From positions 512,103,565 to 512,167,564 of the forward strand of contig NC_053390.1 in the NCBI RefSeq assembly GCF_905171765.1: a stretch of 64,000 bases of DNA, read 5' to 3'. The stretch's first letter is position 1. Every line of letters begins with the position of its first letter. This document shows, piece by piece, positions 32,395 to 43,860 of this stretch. Position numbers and translations under genes: made by a program. Below the pieces are notes generated by a model, which was given only the letters and a program-made list of their open reading frames with translations, was not told where the DNA came from and did not search any database. Origin of the DNA: Bufo bufo. Its lineage: Eukaryota; Chordata; Amphibia; Anura; Bufonidae.

Positions 32395-33560
32395 AAAATG
32401 ACACCCCAAAACACATTCCCCACCTTCTCCTGAGTACGGAGATACCACATGTGTGACACTTTTTTGCAGCCTAGGTGGGCAAAGGGGCCCACATTCCAAA
32501 GAGCACCTTTCGGATTTCACAGGTCATTTACCTACTTACCACACATTAGGGCCCCTGGAAAATGCCAGGGCAGTATAACTACCCCACAAGTGACCCCATT
32601 TTGGAAAGAAGACACCCGAAGGTATTCCGTGAGGGGCATGGCAAGTTCCTAGATTTTTTTTATTTTTTGTCACAAGTTAGTGGAAAATGATGATTTTTTT
32701 TTTTTTTTTTCCATACAAAGTCTCATATTCCACTAACTTGTGACAAAAAATAAAAACTTCCATGAACTCACTATGCCCATCAGCGAATACCTTGGGGTCT
32801 CTTCTTTCCAAAATGGGGTCACTTGTGGGGTAGTTATACTGCCCTGGCATTCTAGGGGCCCAAATGTGTGGTAAGGAGTTTGAAATCAAATTCTGTAAAA
32901 AATGACCTGTGAAATCCGAAAGGTGCTCTTTGGAATATGGGCCCCTTTGCCCACCTAGGCTGGAAAAAAGTGTCACACATCTGGTATCTCCGTACTCAGG
33001 AGAAGGTGGGGAATGTGTTTTGGGGTGTCATTTTACATATACCCATGCTGGGTGAGAGAAATATCTTGGCAAAAGACAACTTTTCCCATTTTTTTATACA
33101 AAGTTGGCATTTGACCAAGATATTTATCTCACCCAGCATGGGTATATGTAAAAAGACACCCCAAAACACATTCCTCAACTTCTACTGAATACAGAGATAC
33201 CAGATGTGTGACACTTTTTTGCAGCCTAGGTGGGCAAAGGGGCCCATATTCCAAAGAGCACCTTTCGGATTTCACAGGTCATTTTTTACAGAATTTGATT
33301 TCAAACTCCTTACCACACATTTGGGCCCCTAGAATGCCAGGGCAGTATAACTACCCCACAAGTGACCCCATTTTGGAAAGAAGAGACCCCAAGGTATTTC
33401 GTGATGGGCATAGTGAGTTCATAGAACTTTTTATTTTTTGTCACAAGTTAGTGGAATATGAGACTTTGTAAGAAAAAAAAAAAAAAATCATCATTTTCCG
33501 CTAACTTGTGACAAAAAATAAAAAGTTCTATGAACTCACTATGCCCATCAGCGAATACCT
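32395..33560. repeat. Alternating inverted modules, copy 3, right of L1
   Basis: Continues the module array after the L1: reverse 32400-32690, forward 32740-33080, reverse 33095-33470, forward 33490 onward. It is close in sequence to 14590-15420 of copy 2. Confidence 0.7.
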
Positions 33561-34087
33561 TAGGGTGTGTACTTTCTGAAATGGGGTCATTTGTGGGGTG
33601 TTTGTACTGTCTGGGCATTGTAGAACCTCAGGAAACATGACAGGTGCTCAGAAAGTCAGAGCTGCTTCAAAAAGCGGAAATTCACATTTTTGTACCATAG
33701 TTTGTAAACGCTATAACTTTTACCCAAACCATTTTTTTTTTACCCAAACATTTTTTTTTATCAAAGACATGTAGAACAATTAATTTAGAGCAAAATTTAT
33801 ATATGGATGTCGTTTTTTCAGCAAAATGTGACAACTGAAAGTGAAAAATGTCATTTTTTTTCAAAAAAATCGTTAAATTTCGATTAATAACAAAAAAAGT
33901 AAAAATGTCAGCAGCAATGAAATACCACCAAATGAAAGCTCTATTAGTGAGAAGAAAAGGAGGTAAAATTCATTTGGGTGGTAAGTTGCATGACCGAGCA
34001 ATAAACGGTGAAAGTAGTGTAGGTCAGAAGTGTAAAAAGTGGCCTGGTCTTTCAGGGTGTTTAAGCACTGGGGGCTGAGGTGGTTAA

Positions 34088-34454
34088 AGGGGTTATCCAA
34101 GACTATTAAATGTCCCCCATATGCCCAGGCCTCTCACAATGAATATACTTACCTGGCTCCCCGTGCCGCTCCTGGTCCTTGCACCGCCGCTGCTTCTCCC
34201 CGTGCGTGGATGAAAACATCTGGTGTCGGGGGGAGCAGCCAGTGGCAGGCGGGGACGAGGACGAGCCTCCCTAGCATTGTGGGTAACGCTGCGGAGGCTC
34301 GTTCCCATCCCTGCCTGCCATTGGCTGCTCCCCCTCGACACCGGATGCTTTCATTCGCACATGGGGAGATCCAGCAGCCGCGGTGCGGGGACCAGGAGCG
34401 GCACAGGGAGCGGAAAGCCAGGTAAGTATATTCATTGTGTCTTGGTTAACCCCT
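34088..34454. mobile_element. TTAA-target foldback MITE (M8)
   Basis: A 367-bp element between TTAA at 34084-34087 (shared with the right end of piggyBac copy 3) and 34455-34458. Termini AGGGGTTATCCAAGAC and its imperfect inverse; inverted GC-rich arms with CTTACCTGGCT facing AGCCAGGTAAG. Kolobok-like. Confidence 0.65.
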
Positions 34455-34458
34455 TTAA

Positions 34459-35184
34459 TCAATGAGTTATATGTACCCCAAAATGGTGTAATAAAAACAA
34501 CAACTGGTTCCACATAAACATTCCCTCATAAGGCTACATAAACTGAAAAATAAAAAAAAGTTCTAGCTCTTGGAATGTGATGATGAAAAAGGGAAAAAAA
34601 TTGCTTGGTCACTAAGGTGCAAAACAAACTGGTACTAAGGAGTTAACTTAAATTATAAACTGTATGGACAATCAGTGCAGCAGCACAGGATGAAGACATC
34701 GACATAACGGTTGCCATTGATGTTTAAATATGTTTATACATTTACCGGTATATCGTTTTTCTTGTGTTTAAAAAAAACCTAATACTTTTTTTGGAAAAAA
34801 TATTTTCTTTGCCTGGCCATATTCTGACCCCCATAACTTTTTTTTTCTTATCTTTCCATCTATGGAGTCGTCTAGGTTAATTTTTTTTAGGGCGATTTGG
34901 AGTCCTTATTGACACCATCGATTGATACCAGTATTTATGGCTTTTTGATCACTTTTTATTCAATTTTTTGGGGGAAGTGAAGTGAAGAAAAAAATGCAAA
35001 TTGCCACTTATCATTTACATTTAAATACTTTAGAATTTTGGGATGTGGCAATGCCTATGATGTTTATTATTTTACTGTTTACTTTTACTTATATTATGGG
35101 GAAAGGGAGTGGTTTGAATTTTTATATTTTTTTATTTTCTTTTCCCCCCCCCTTGTTTTAAGTCTCGCTTTTTTTTTAAAAGCA
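34459..35184. repeat. AT-rich old repeat remnant
   Basis: No coding potential. The style of the sequence (long T-tracts, GACACCATCGATTGATACC) is that of decayed interior parts of frog TTAA elements. No ends are visible. Confidence 0.35.
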
Positions 35185-35740
35185 ATAATGACAATCGGGG
35201 TGGTCCCATAGATGCTCAACTGGGTTCACGTCTGGGAAATTAGGGGGCCAGGGAGGTACTTGGAAGCTTTGCTCATGCTCTTCCAACCAATGTCAGACAT
35301 TTCTAGCTGTGCGACATGTCCCACTATCTTGCTGGAAAAACCCACCCACCCCAGGAAGACATTTAGCATGAATGTGTGTACGTGATCTGCAAGGATGGAT
35401 TCCTACCCAAATAGGTTTAGAGTTCCACATGGATGAATTAGCCCAGTGAATCCCATGAAAACATTCCCCAGACCATAACATTGCCACCACAAGCTTGGGT
35501 TCTTCCATCAATGGTTGCAGGGTGTTTGTTCTCTGATGTTTCTTGCCTGACATGCCAATGTCTGTCTCTTTGAGGAGGCAGAAAATGTAACTCATCAGAA
35601 AAGGAAACCCTTTGCCAATCGGCGTAAGTCCAATCCCGATATTGCCGTGCAAATTGAAGCCTTTTTTTACAATGCAACTTCGTTAGCCCCATAGTCAGTA
35701 AGGTTCGCCGAATTGTTGTTTTAGACAAATGTCTGGTAGC
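35185..35740 (-). pseudogene. Tc1/mariner transposase, C-terminal part, decayed
   Basis: On the minus strand, in changing frames, the order is: helix-turn-helix remnant RRTLLTMGL, then WQRVSFSDE (first catalytic Asp region), GGNVMVWGMFSWDSLG, then QQDSGTCRTARN (corresponding to QQDNDPKHTA), and finally PPWPPNFPDVNPVEHLW read from 35204-35262. The last motif holds the expected catalytic region of DD34E Tc1 transposases. At least two frameshifts and no terminal repeats; dead fragment. Confidence 0.75.
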
Positions 35741-36379
35741 CCCCTTGTTCTGTCAGGAGTGGTGAAAGTTCCTCTTTCTTTTGGGCTCAGAAACTGTAAT
35801 TTTTTGGAACCCTTCTTTACCCAGTTTGTGCAGCATAATGTAACTGTACATCCAAGTTGAGCAAAGAGTGCATGAGTGTCCTTAGACCAGATTACTCAAA
35901 TGAGTTTAGGCAACTAACTCAAACCAGATACATTAGGTTGGGCACCACTGAGATAACTACCAAGTGCTAGAGATGTCCCGAACTATTCGCCGGCGAACAG
36001 TTCCCGGCGAACATTGCTTGTTCGCGTTCGCTGCGGCGGGCGAACATATGCGATGTTCGGTCCGCCCCCTATTTGTCATCATTGAGCAAACTTTGACCCT
36101 GTACCTCACAGTCAGCAGACACATTCTAGCCAATCAGCAGCATACCCTCCATCCCAGACCCTCCCACCTCCTGGACAGCATCCATTTTAGATTCATTCGG
36201 AAGCTGCAGTCTTAGTGAGAGGAGGGAAAGTGTAGCTGCTGCTGATTTAATAGGGAAATCGATAGCTAGGCCAGTGTATTCAGTGTCCACTACAGTCCTG
36301 AAAGACTCATCTGATCTCTGCTGTAAGGACAGCGTCCTGACAGCACCCCAAAAAGCCCTTTTTTTTTTTTCCTCTGTAA

Positions 36380-36995
36380 TCTAATTGCAGTTGCCTGCCA
36401 GCGTGTGTGTCAGGCCCTGCCAGTGCACAGTGTCACCAGTGCAACTCATATCTGGTGTCACAGTAGATTACATTTAAAAAAACAACAACAATTTTGACTG
36501 TAATATAATAGCAGTCAGTTGCCTGCAAGCGTGTGCGTTTCAGGCCCTGCAAGTGCACAGTGTCACCAGCACAACTCATATCTGGTGTCACAGTAGATTA
36601 CATTTTAAAAGAAAACCAACAATTTTGACTGTAATATAATAGCAGTCAGTTGCCTGCAAGCGTGTGTGTTTCAGGCCCTGCAAGTGCACAGTGTCACCAG
36701 TGCAACTCATATCTGGTGTCACAGTAGATTACTTTTAAAAAAACAACAACAATTTTGACTGTAATATAATAGCAGTCAGTTGCCTGCAAGCGTGTGTGTT
36801 TCAGGCCCTGCCAGTGCACAGTGTCACACCAGTGCAACTCATATCTGGTGTCACAGTAGATTACATTTAATATTTTTTTTTTTACTGTAATATAATAGCA
36901 GTCAGTTGCCTGCAAGAGTGTGTGTCAGGCCTACAGCGTGTACTGTGCCAACTACTGCCAGTGCACAGTGCCACTCATATCTGGTGTCAAAGTAG
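36380..36995 (+). repeat. About 130-bp tandem repeat in hAT leader
   Basis: Roughly four and a half copies with periods of 131, 130 and 127 bp, each with CAGTTGCCTGC, GCCCTG-CAGTGCACAGTGTCACC and CTCATATCTGGTGTCA, ending just before the transposase start. The last copy is diverged. The CTCATATCTGGTG block also appears in the repeats near the other end. Confidence 0.8.
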
Positions 36996-38785
36996 CTTGC
37001 ACGCATAGTACAACTAATCTAAAAAAAATGACAGGCAGAGGCAGGCCACCCCGCAGGGACCGTCGTGATCGTGGTGCTGTGATTCCCTTTGGCCCTAGAA
37101 TAATGCCCAGTGTTCAGAGGCCACGTACCCTGAACTCGAAAAGTTCTGAGGACAGAGTTGACTGGCTAACACAGGACACCCAATCTTCTACAGCTTCCAC
37201 TCGGAACCTTGACGCACCATCCTCCTCCAGCTCAGCTTCGGGCACCTCTCAAGTTACCCGCCCGCCTGCCGCCACCACCAACACTAGCACCACAGCTGCT
37301 TCACTTGATCTTTCAGAGGAGTTATTTACACATCAGTTGGAAGAAATGAGTGATGCGCAACCATTATTGCCAGAGGATGTAGATAACAGGGATATGTCTC
37401 AGTCAGGCAGCATTACACACATGGACGTACAGTGTGATGATGATGATGTTGTACCCGCTGCTGCTTCCTTTGCTGAGTTGTCAGATACAAGTGAAGCGGT
37501 TGATTATGACGATGTGTCCGTGGATGTCACGTGGGTGCCCGCTCGAAGAGAAGAAGAACAGGGGGATAGTTCAGATGGGGAGACAGAGAGGAGGAGGAGA
37601 CGAGTTGGAAGCAGGGGGAGGTCGTCGCAAGGAGCTAGTGGCACAGTCAGACAGCATCCATCGGCACCCGGGGTCAGCCAGACAGCACGCCAATCAACGC
37701 ATACTGTTGCCACCACCAGAATGCTGTCATTGCAAAGCTCAGCAGTGTGGCATTTTTTTTGTGTGTCTGCCTCTGACAACAGCGATGCCATTTGCAACCT
37801 GTGCCAAAAGAAACTGAGTCGTGGGAAGTCCAACACCTACCTAGGTGCAACTGCTTTGCGAAGGCACATGATCTCAAATCACAAACGCCTATGGGATAAA
37901 CACATGAGTACAAGCAGCACACAAACTCAAAGCCGCCATCCTCCTCCTGGTCCAGCATCTTCAGCCACGTCAACCACTGCTGTCCTCCTTGCCCCATCTC
38001 AACCATCCGCCACTCCGTCTCTCGCCTTGAGCAGTTCCTGCTCATCTGAACACAGTCAGGTGTCTGTCAAGGACATGTTTGAGCGTAAGAAGCAAATGTC
38101 ACAGAGAGTCACCCCTTTGCCCGGCGTCTGACAGCTGGCTTGTCGGAACTCTTAGCCTGCCAGCTTTTACCATACAAGCTGGTGGAGTCTGAGGCATTCC
38201 AAAAATTTGTAGCTATTGGCACACCGCAGTGGAAGGTACCCGGCCGAAATTTCTTTGCACAAAAGGCAATCCCCAACCTGTACTCTATTGTGCAAAAGGA
38301 AGTCATGGCATGTCTGGCACACAGTGTTGGGGCAAGGGTCCATCTGACCACTGATACCTGGTCTGCAAAGCACGGTCAGGGCAGGTATATCACCTACACT
38401 GCGCATTGGGTAAACCTGCTGACGGCTGCCAAGCATGGAATGCGTGGCTCTGCAGAGGAGTTGGTGACACCGCCACGACTTGCAGGCAGGCCTGCTGCCA
38501 CCTCCTCTACTCCTCCTACTCCATCCTCTTCGTTAACCTCCTTGGCTGAGTCCTCTTCTGCTGCTGCGTCTTGCTCCACATCAACTGCACCCCCCAGCTC
38601 CCCAGGGGCTATTCCACATCCCGGATACGACAGTGTCACGCAGTCTTGGGGATGACTTGCCTGAAAGCAGAGAGTCACACCGGACCAGCACTCCTGTCCG
38701 CCCTGAACGCACAGGTGGATCAGTGGCTGACTCCGCACCAACTGGAGATCGGCAAAGTGGTGTGTGACAACGGAAGCAATTTGTT

Positions 38786-39857
38786 AAAATACAGATAAAA
38801 CAGAAAGTCAGTCCTGTGTCCCAACACGGACAATTACTTGCGCTGCTGCTGGTCCCGAGATAGTGTGGTAGGTTTCACACAAGCAAAATCAAAGTCAATA
38901 GGTTTTGGAACCGCGCTGCAGGAAAATATGTATTCCGGTCCCAGGTGGATGATACAAAGGTGTCAGCCCCTCTCCTCGACAGCCGGAGGGTACGGTCCTC
39001 CTAGACCCCCTCCTCTACAAAATTTAAGGAGATAGGCAAGATAGTGAAGCACCCTTGAGAATGTTATAGTAAAAAGGTTTTATTCTACTTACAACAGGTC
39101 AGTAGACAAAAGGCATAAAATTACAAAATGATCGTCACGTTCCTGCCCGACCCGGGTTTCGCTACCTCGCTTCTTCAAGGGCGATGACTGAGCATGCTCA
39201 CACACGAGCCCTTTAAGTAGCCCAGCTGTCTCATTATTCATGCGGGTGTGGTTCCGATCCATATAAAGTGTTTTCAATATAACAGTTTTACAACATATAA
39301 CACAGAGTTCCATTCATTAGTTCATTAATACAATCACTTTTAAAATATAAAAATACACATAAAAATACATAAAAATACATACTGGTGTAATTGTTATTGC
39401 CAATTCATAAATAAGCCCTTTCGGGTTACCGCTCATAGCCAAACTCAATATATAATTTAATTAATAAATAAATACAGCCCCTTTATATGCATATATCCCC
39501 CACAAGATCTTCTATTGTCCTAAATAGACTATAACCTGTCCTAAATAGACTATAACCTGTTATATTGAAAAAACTTTATATGGATCGGAACCACACCCGC
39601 ATGAATAATGAGACAGCTGGGCTACTTAAAGGGCTCGTGTGTGAGCATGCTCAGTCATCGCCCTTGAAGAAGCGAGGTAGCGAAACCCGGGTCGGGCAGG
39701 AACGTGACGATCATTTTGTAATTTTATGACTTTTGTCTACTGACCTGTTGTAAGTAGAATAAAACCTTTTTACTATAACATTCTCAAGGGTGCTTCACTA
39801 TCTTGCCTATCTCCTTAAATTTTGTAGAGGAGGGGGTCTAGGAGGACCGTACCCTCC
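38786..39857. mobile_element. Foldback insertion FB3 with 14-15 bp TSD
   Basis: Inserted in the hAT transposase and flanked by ggaagcaatttgtt at 38772-38785 and 39858-39871 (one further C matches upstream). Arms of about 305 bp, roughly 38984-39290 and 39550-39857, are near-identical inverses around an AT-rich spacer. The left 200 bp is unpaired. Each arm contains a 38-nt hammerhead-ribozyme-like segment (39145-39182 minus, 39660-39697 plus). No protein. Removing the insertion and one duplication rejoins the transposase reading across DNGSN and the following LAALNL. Confidence 0.75.
39660..39697 (+). ncRNA. Hammerhead-like motif in FB3
   Basis: The segment can be laid out as helix I (GCCC with GGGC), a core UUGAAGA (consensus CUGANGA), a short helix II closed by GC/GC, GAAAC, a minimal helix III loop CCGG and GUC before the predicted cut. 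One core position deviates. Minimal-helix-III hammerheads are known from Penelope-like terminal repeats. A mirror copy is at 39145-39182 on the minus strand. Activity is not claimed. Confidence 0.35.
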
Positions 39858-42006
39858 GGAAGCAATTTGTTGGCAGCATTGAATTTGGCCAAGTTGACAC
39901 ATGTGCCGTGCATGGCACATGTGTTGAATCTGATTGTACAACGCTTTGTGCAAAAGTACCCAGGCTTACAGGACGTCCTCAAGCAGGCCAGGAAGGTGTG
40001 TGGCCATTTCAGGCATTCCTACACGGCCATGGCGCACTTTTCAGATATTCAGCGGCGAAACAACATGCCAATGAGGCGCTTGATTTCCGACAGCCCGACA
40101 CGTTGGAATTCAACACTCCTAATGTTCGACCGCCTGCTCCAACAAGAAAAAGCCGTCAACGAGTATTTGTATGACCGGGGTGCTAGGACACCCTCTGCGG
40201 AGCTGGGAATTTTTTTGCCACGTTACTGGACGCTCATGCGCAATGCCTGTAGGCTCTTGCGTCCTTTTGAGGAGGTGACAAACCTAGTCAGTCAGACGCA
40301 CCATCAGCGACATCATCCCATTTGTTTTCTTCCTGGAGCGTGCCCTACGAAGAGTGCTGGATCAGGCCGTAGATGAGCGTGAAGAGGAAGAGGAAGAGTT
40401 GTGGCCACCATCACCACCAGAAACAGCCTTATCAGCATCGCTTGCTGGACCTGCGGCAATGCTGGAAGGAGTCTGAGGAAGAGGAGTCAGAGGAGGAATG
40501 TGGCTTTGAGGAGGAGGAAGACCAACCACAGCAGGCATCCCAAGGTGCTCGTTGTCACCTATCTGTTACCCGTGGTATTGTACGTGGCTGGGGGGAAGAA
40601 CAGACCTTCAGTGAGATCAGTGAGGACGAGGAACGGGACATGACGAGTAGCTCGGCATCCAACCTTGTGCAAATGGGGTCTTTCATGCTGTCGTGCCTGT
40701 TGAGGGACCCTACCTGTACTGGGTGGCCACGCTACTAGACTCCCGATATAAGCAGAAAGTGCCTGAAATGTTACCGAATTACCGGAAGTCGGAAAGGATG
40801 CAGCAGTTCCAAAATAAATTAAAAAGTATGCTTTACACAGCGTATAAGGGTGATGTCACAGCACAATGGGAATCTAACAGGGGAACAGGTGAAAGTAATC
40901 CTATTACGACCACGCCGGCAAGGACGTGATGTTGATGGAGGAAATGCAGAGCTTTTTAAGTCCTACGCATCGCCACAGTCCTTCAGGGTCCACCCTCAGA
41001 GAACGACTCGACCGACAGGTAGCAGACTACCTCGCCTTAATTGCAGATAGACACTCTGAGGAGTGATGAACCCCTTGACTACTGGGTGTGCAGGCTTGAC
41101 CTGTGGCCTGAGCTATCCCAATTTGCGATAGAACTTCTGGCCTGCCCCGCTTCAAGTGTCCTGTCAGAAAGGACCTTCAGTGCAGCAGGAGGTATTGTCA
41201 CTGAGAAGAGAAGTTGCCTAGGTCAAAAAAGTCTAGATTACCTCACCTTTATTAAGATAAATGAGGCATGCATCCCGAAGGGACTGACAGTGGGCGATAC
41301 ATTTGACTAAAAAAGGCCTGATGAGATGTGCTGCCTTGGGCTAAAAATGGTCCACACGCTGCTGTATTTTATCTCCGCATGCCGGATGACTTGCGTGACT
41401 TATCCGCCACCAACTAGGGTTCAAGCCGCAATGTTTTAGTGCACTTTCTGCCTGGAAAACATAAATACCTAATTTTTCTGCATGTGTACATGCCTAATTT
41501 TTCTGGCCTCTGGTGCTGCACTGTGGCTGCAAAAACAAAACAAAAAAAAAGGCACATACATGTGTCAATTCCCCTTCGTGATCGTTACCTTCTTGTGGTG
41601 AAGGGGCTTGCGTATCACAATGAAGCGACCACCTCTATGAGTGTGTTGGCAATGGCAATGTTGGCACACCCCAGATGATAAGGTCGTTACTTCATTGTGA
41701 ACAGACCAAAAGCGATCGGCTGGATAATTTTGCATAGAAAAAACATTAATTTTCTTTGTGATCATCTAAGGTGATCATTAAAGCCTACTAGGCCAACAAT
41801 GGTCCACACTGCAGAATCATTGTTTTCTGGGTCACTTAACTGTCACTGAACTACCTCAGCACAACCATAGGCTTTGAAAAACCCCCATCGCCTGCAATCT
41901 CCCAAACGTGCGCACGAGCACAGTCATCACTACACCAAGATTGACACATAGAGGAATAAAATTTATGTCATGAGTGTGTCAACTATTGACAACTCTTTGC
42001 GGTTGT

Positions 42007-42425
42007 CTAAAATCTATTCCATTCACGTCCCCTAATAGGGGACGTAACAGGGATTAAACTGATAGGAATAGTACTACTTAACACACCACTCATATCTGGT
42101 GGCAAGTACATTGCACGGTGCACGCGCAGTGCCCCAAATTGGAAGTAGGAGGACCAACCAAGCATCTTTTTCCATCTCCCGGTTCCTAAAATCTATTACA
42201 TAGACCGGCCCCTGATAGGGGACGTAACAGGGATTAAACTGATAGGAATAGTACTACTTAACACACCACTCATATCTGGTGGCACAGTACATTGCAAGCC
42301 GTACGCACAGTGCCCCAAATTGGAAGTAAGAGGACCGACCAACCATCTTTTTCCATCTCCCGGTTCCTAAAATCTATTCCATACACCGGCCCCTGATAGG
42401 GGACAAAACAGAGATTAAACTGTTA
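42007..42425 (+). repeat. About 180-bp tandem repeat in hAT 3' region
   Basis: Two full copies and one partial, starting near 42007, 42186 and 42367, each with CTAAAATCTATT, GGGGACGTAACAGGGATTAAACTG and CACCACTCATATCTGGTGGCA. Confidence 0.75.
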
Positions 42426-42449
42426 AGAACAGATTTTTTTTTATTAAAA

Positions 42450-42960
42450 AAAAAGAGGACAGCCTCTGCGGAGCTGGGTATTTTTTTCGCCGCGTTACTG
42501 AATGCTCATGCACAATGGCTGTAGGCTCATGCGTCCTTTTGCGGAGGTGACAAACCTGGTTAGTCAAACCCAAGGCAACATCATCGACCTCATCCCATAT
42601 GCGTTTTTTCTGGAGCGTGCCCTGCGAAGAGTGCTGGATCAGGCCGTAGAGGAGCATGAAGAGGAAGAGTTGTGGTCACCATCACCACCAGAAGCAGCCT
42701 TGTCGTCGTCGATTGCTGGACCTGCGGCAACGCAGAGAGAGGAGTCTGAAGAAGGAGTCAGAGGAGGAAAGTGGCTTTGAGGAGGTGGAAGACGAACCAC
42801 AGTAGGCGTCCCAGGGGGCTTGTTGTCACCTTTCAGGGACCATTGGTGTTGTACATGGCTGGGTCGAGGAAGAGACCTTCAATGACGTCAGTGAGGACAA
42901 GGAACGGAACATGGCTAGCTTGGTATCCAACCTTGTGCAAATGGGGAGTTTGCGGTTGTG
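42450..42960 (+). pseudogene. Second hAT transposase fragment
   Basis: Parallels 40190-40690 of the main transposase at DNA level: GCCTCTGCGGAGCTGGG, then CTCATGCACAATG-CTGTAGGCTC, then GAGCGTGCCCT-CGAAGAGTGCTGGATCAGGC. Where the main copy is frameshifted, this fragment keeps the reading PFAEVTNLVSQTQGNI and then LERALRRVLDQAVEE. It is therefore a diverged partial duplicate, from the same or a sister element, lying inside the same hAT ends. Confidence 0.7.
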
Positions 42961-43860
42961 CAAATGGACTGTTTGCGGTGCGTTAAACGGGGAGTTTGGT
43001 CTGTCATAGTTTGGTCTGTCACTGTGAAGCGGGCGTAACCCTTACACTACCTGATCGATACAACATCATACCTGATGTTTTAAAGCACGCTATTCCAAAC
43101 AATTTAGGAATGTTAGGTGATTTATGCCCTTTATGGATTAAAACCCGACTCTGCGTCAACTACGTAATTTTCCATGAGAGTTTTGCCATGGATCCCCTCC
43201 GGCATGCCACAGTCCAGGTGTTAGTCCCCTTGAAACAACTTTTCCATCACTATTGTGGCCAGAAAGAGTCCCTGTGGGTTTTAAAATTCGCCTGCCTATT
43301 GAAGTCTATGGCGGTCCGCCCGTTCGCAAACATTTGCGAAAATTCGTGTTCGCGAATGGAAAATTTTATGTTCGCGACATCTCTACCAAGTGCCAGCTCA
43401 CATGAAAATGCACTGCACCTCTTAAAGTAAAAAATAATCAATCTCTGCTAAGTAAAAATAGGGATAACATAGATAATTAAATCCTTCCTGATGCAGCCAT
43501 GTTCTGTTTTTTTCATGTTCTACTCCCTGCCTTTCAGGAGCGATAACGTTCATTTTTTCATTCACTTAGCCGTATAGTGCTTGTTTTTTTTTTTTAATAG
43601 TATCTTTTTATTTATTAATTTAGCAAAAAGCATAACAAACACATCAAATACAGACAATCATCAATTGAGTCCAGTACAAATCAAATACATGGGATCAATC
43701 ATAACAGTTCCTCATGACCCAAGTTTGGGACAGAAGAAAAAGATATCACTTTCAGGATGAACAGTACCCAACATATCAATCCTAAGGAAGATTAAAAGTA
43801 CTGCACACACACACACACATTCACACACGCCTTCATTGGTCAGAACAGTCTTTCAGTCAT

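Larger units (their letters stand above)
22316..34083 (+). mobile_element. piggyBac-like copy 3 carrying transposase, split by L1
   Basis: Bounded by TTAA at 22312-22315 and 34084-34087, starting CCACCTCCGGACCGCC and ending GAGGTGG. Total 11.8 kb; about 5.8 kb after subtracting the nested L1. Order: serial hairpins, leader, transposase pseudogene (23267-25031), A/T-rich spacer, then alternating inverted modules on both sides of the L1 (about 25850-26446 and 32395-33560) and a right subterminal region shared with copies 1 and 2 (8590-8797, 15750-15949, 33890-34087). The transposase identifies the whole family as piggyBac. It is the only one of the three copies with coding sequence and is inactive as it stands. 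Confidence 0.85.
37028..41310 (+). pseudogene. hAT (ZBED-type) transposase, multiply frameshifted
   Basis: Fragments in order: an acidic, Ser-rich N-terminus; a BED zinc finger near 37745-37905 with VWHFF, CNLC and LRRHMISNH ligands; then, after a frameshift near 38105, PYKLVESEAFQKF and the catalytic-region motif TTDTWS (near 38350); after another shift near 38640, VCDNGSN (second Asp motif, near 38765); then, beyond the foldback insertion, CMAHVLNLIVQ, SPTRWNST and PFEEVTNL; and finally the dimerisation domain, EPLDYW, PASSVLSERTFSAAG (41065-41230). Start taken at 37028, where an ATG follows an A-run and a basic N-terminus begins. Several shifts and an insertion make it non-functional. It resembles the ZBED4/ZBED6 relatives but is clearly an element transposase. 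Confidence 0.85.
35968..43385 (+). mobile_element. hAT element with broken BED-finger transposase
   Basis: A 7.4 kb element with ends TAGAGATGTCCCGAAC and the inverse of TAGAGATGTCGCGAAC, flanked by the 8-bp duplication ccaagtgc at 35960-35967 and 43386-43393, the diagnostic duplication of hAT elements. It contains a tandem array near each end, a damaged transposase (37028-41310), a foldback insertion (38786-39857) and a second, diverged fragment of transposase (42450-42960). The orientation follows the transposase. Confidence 0.88.
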
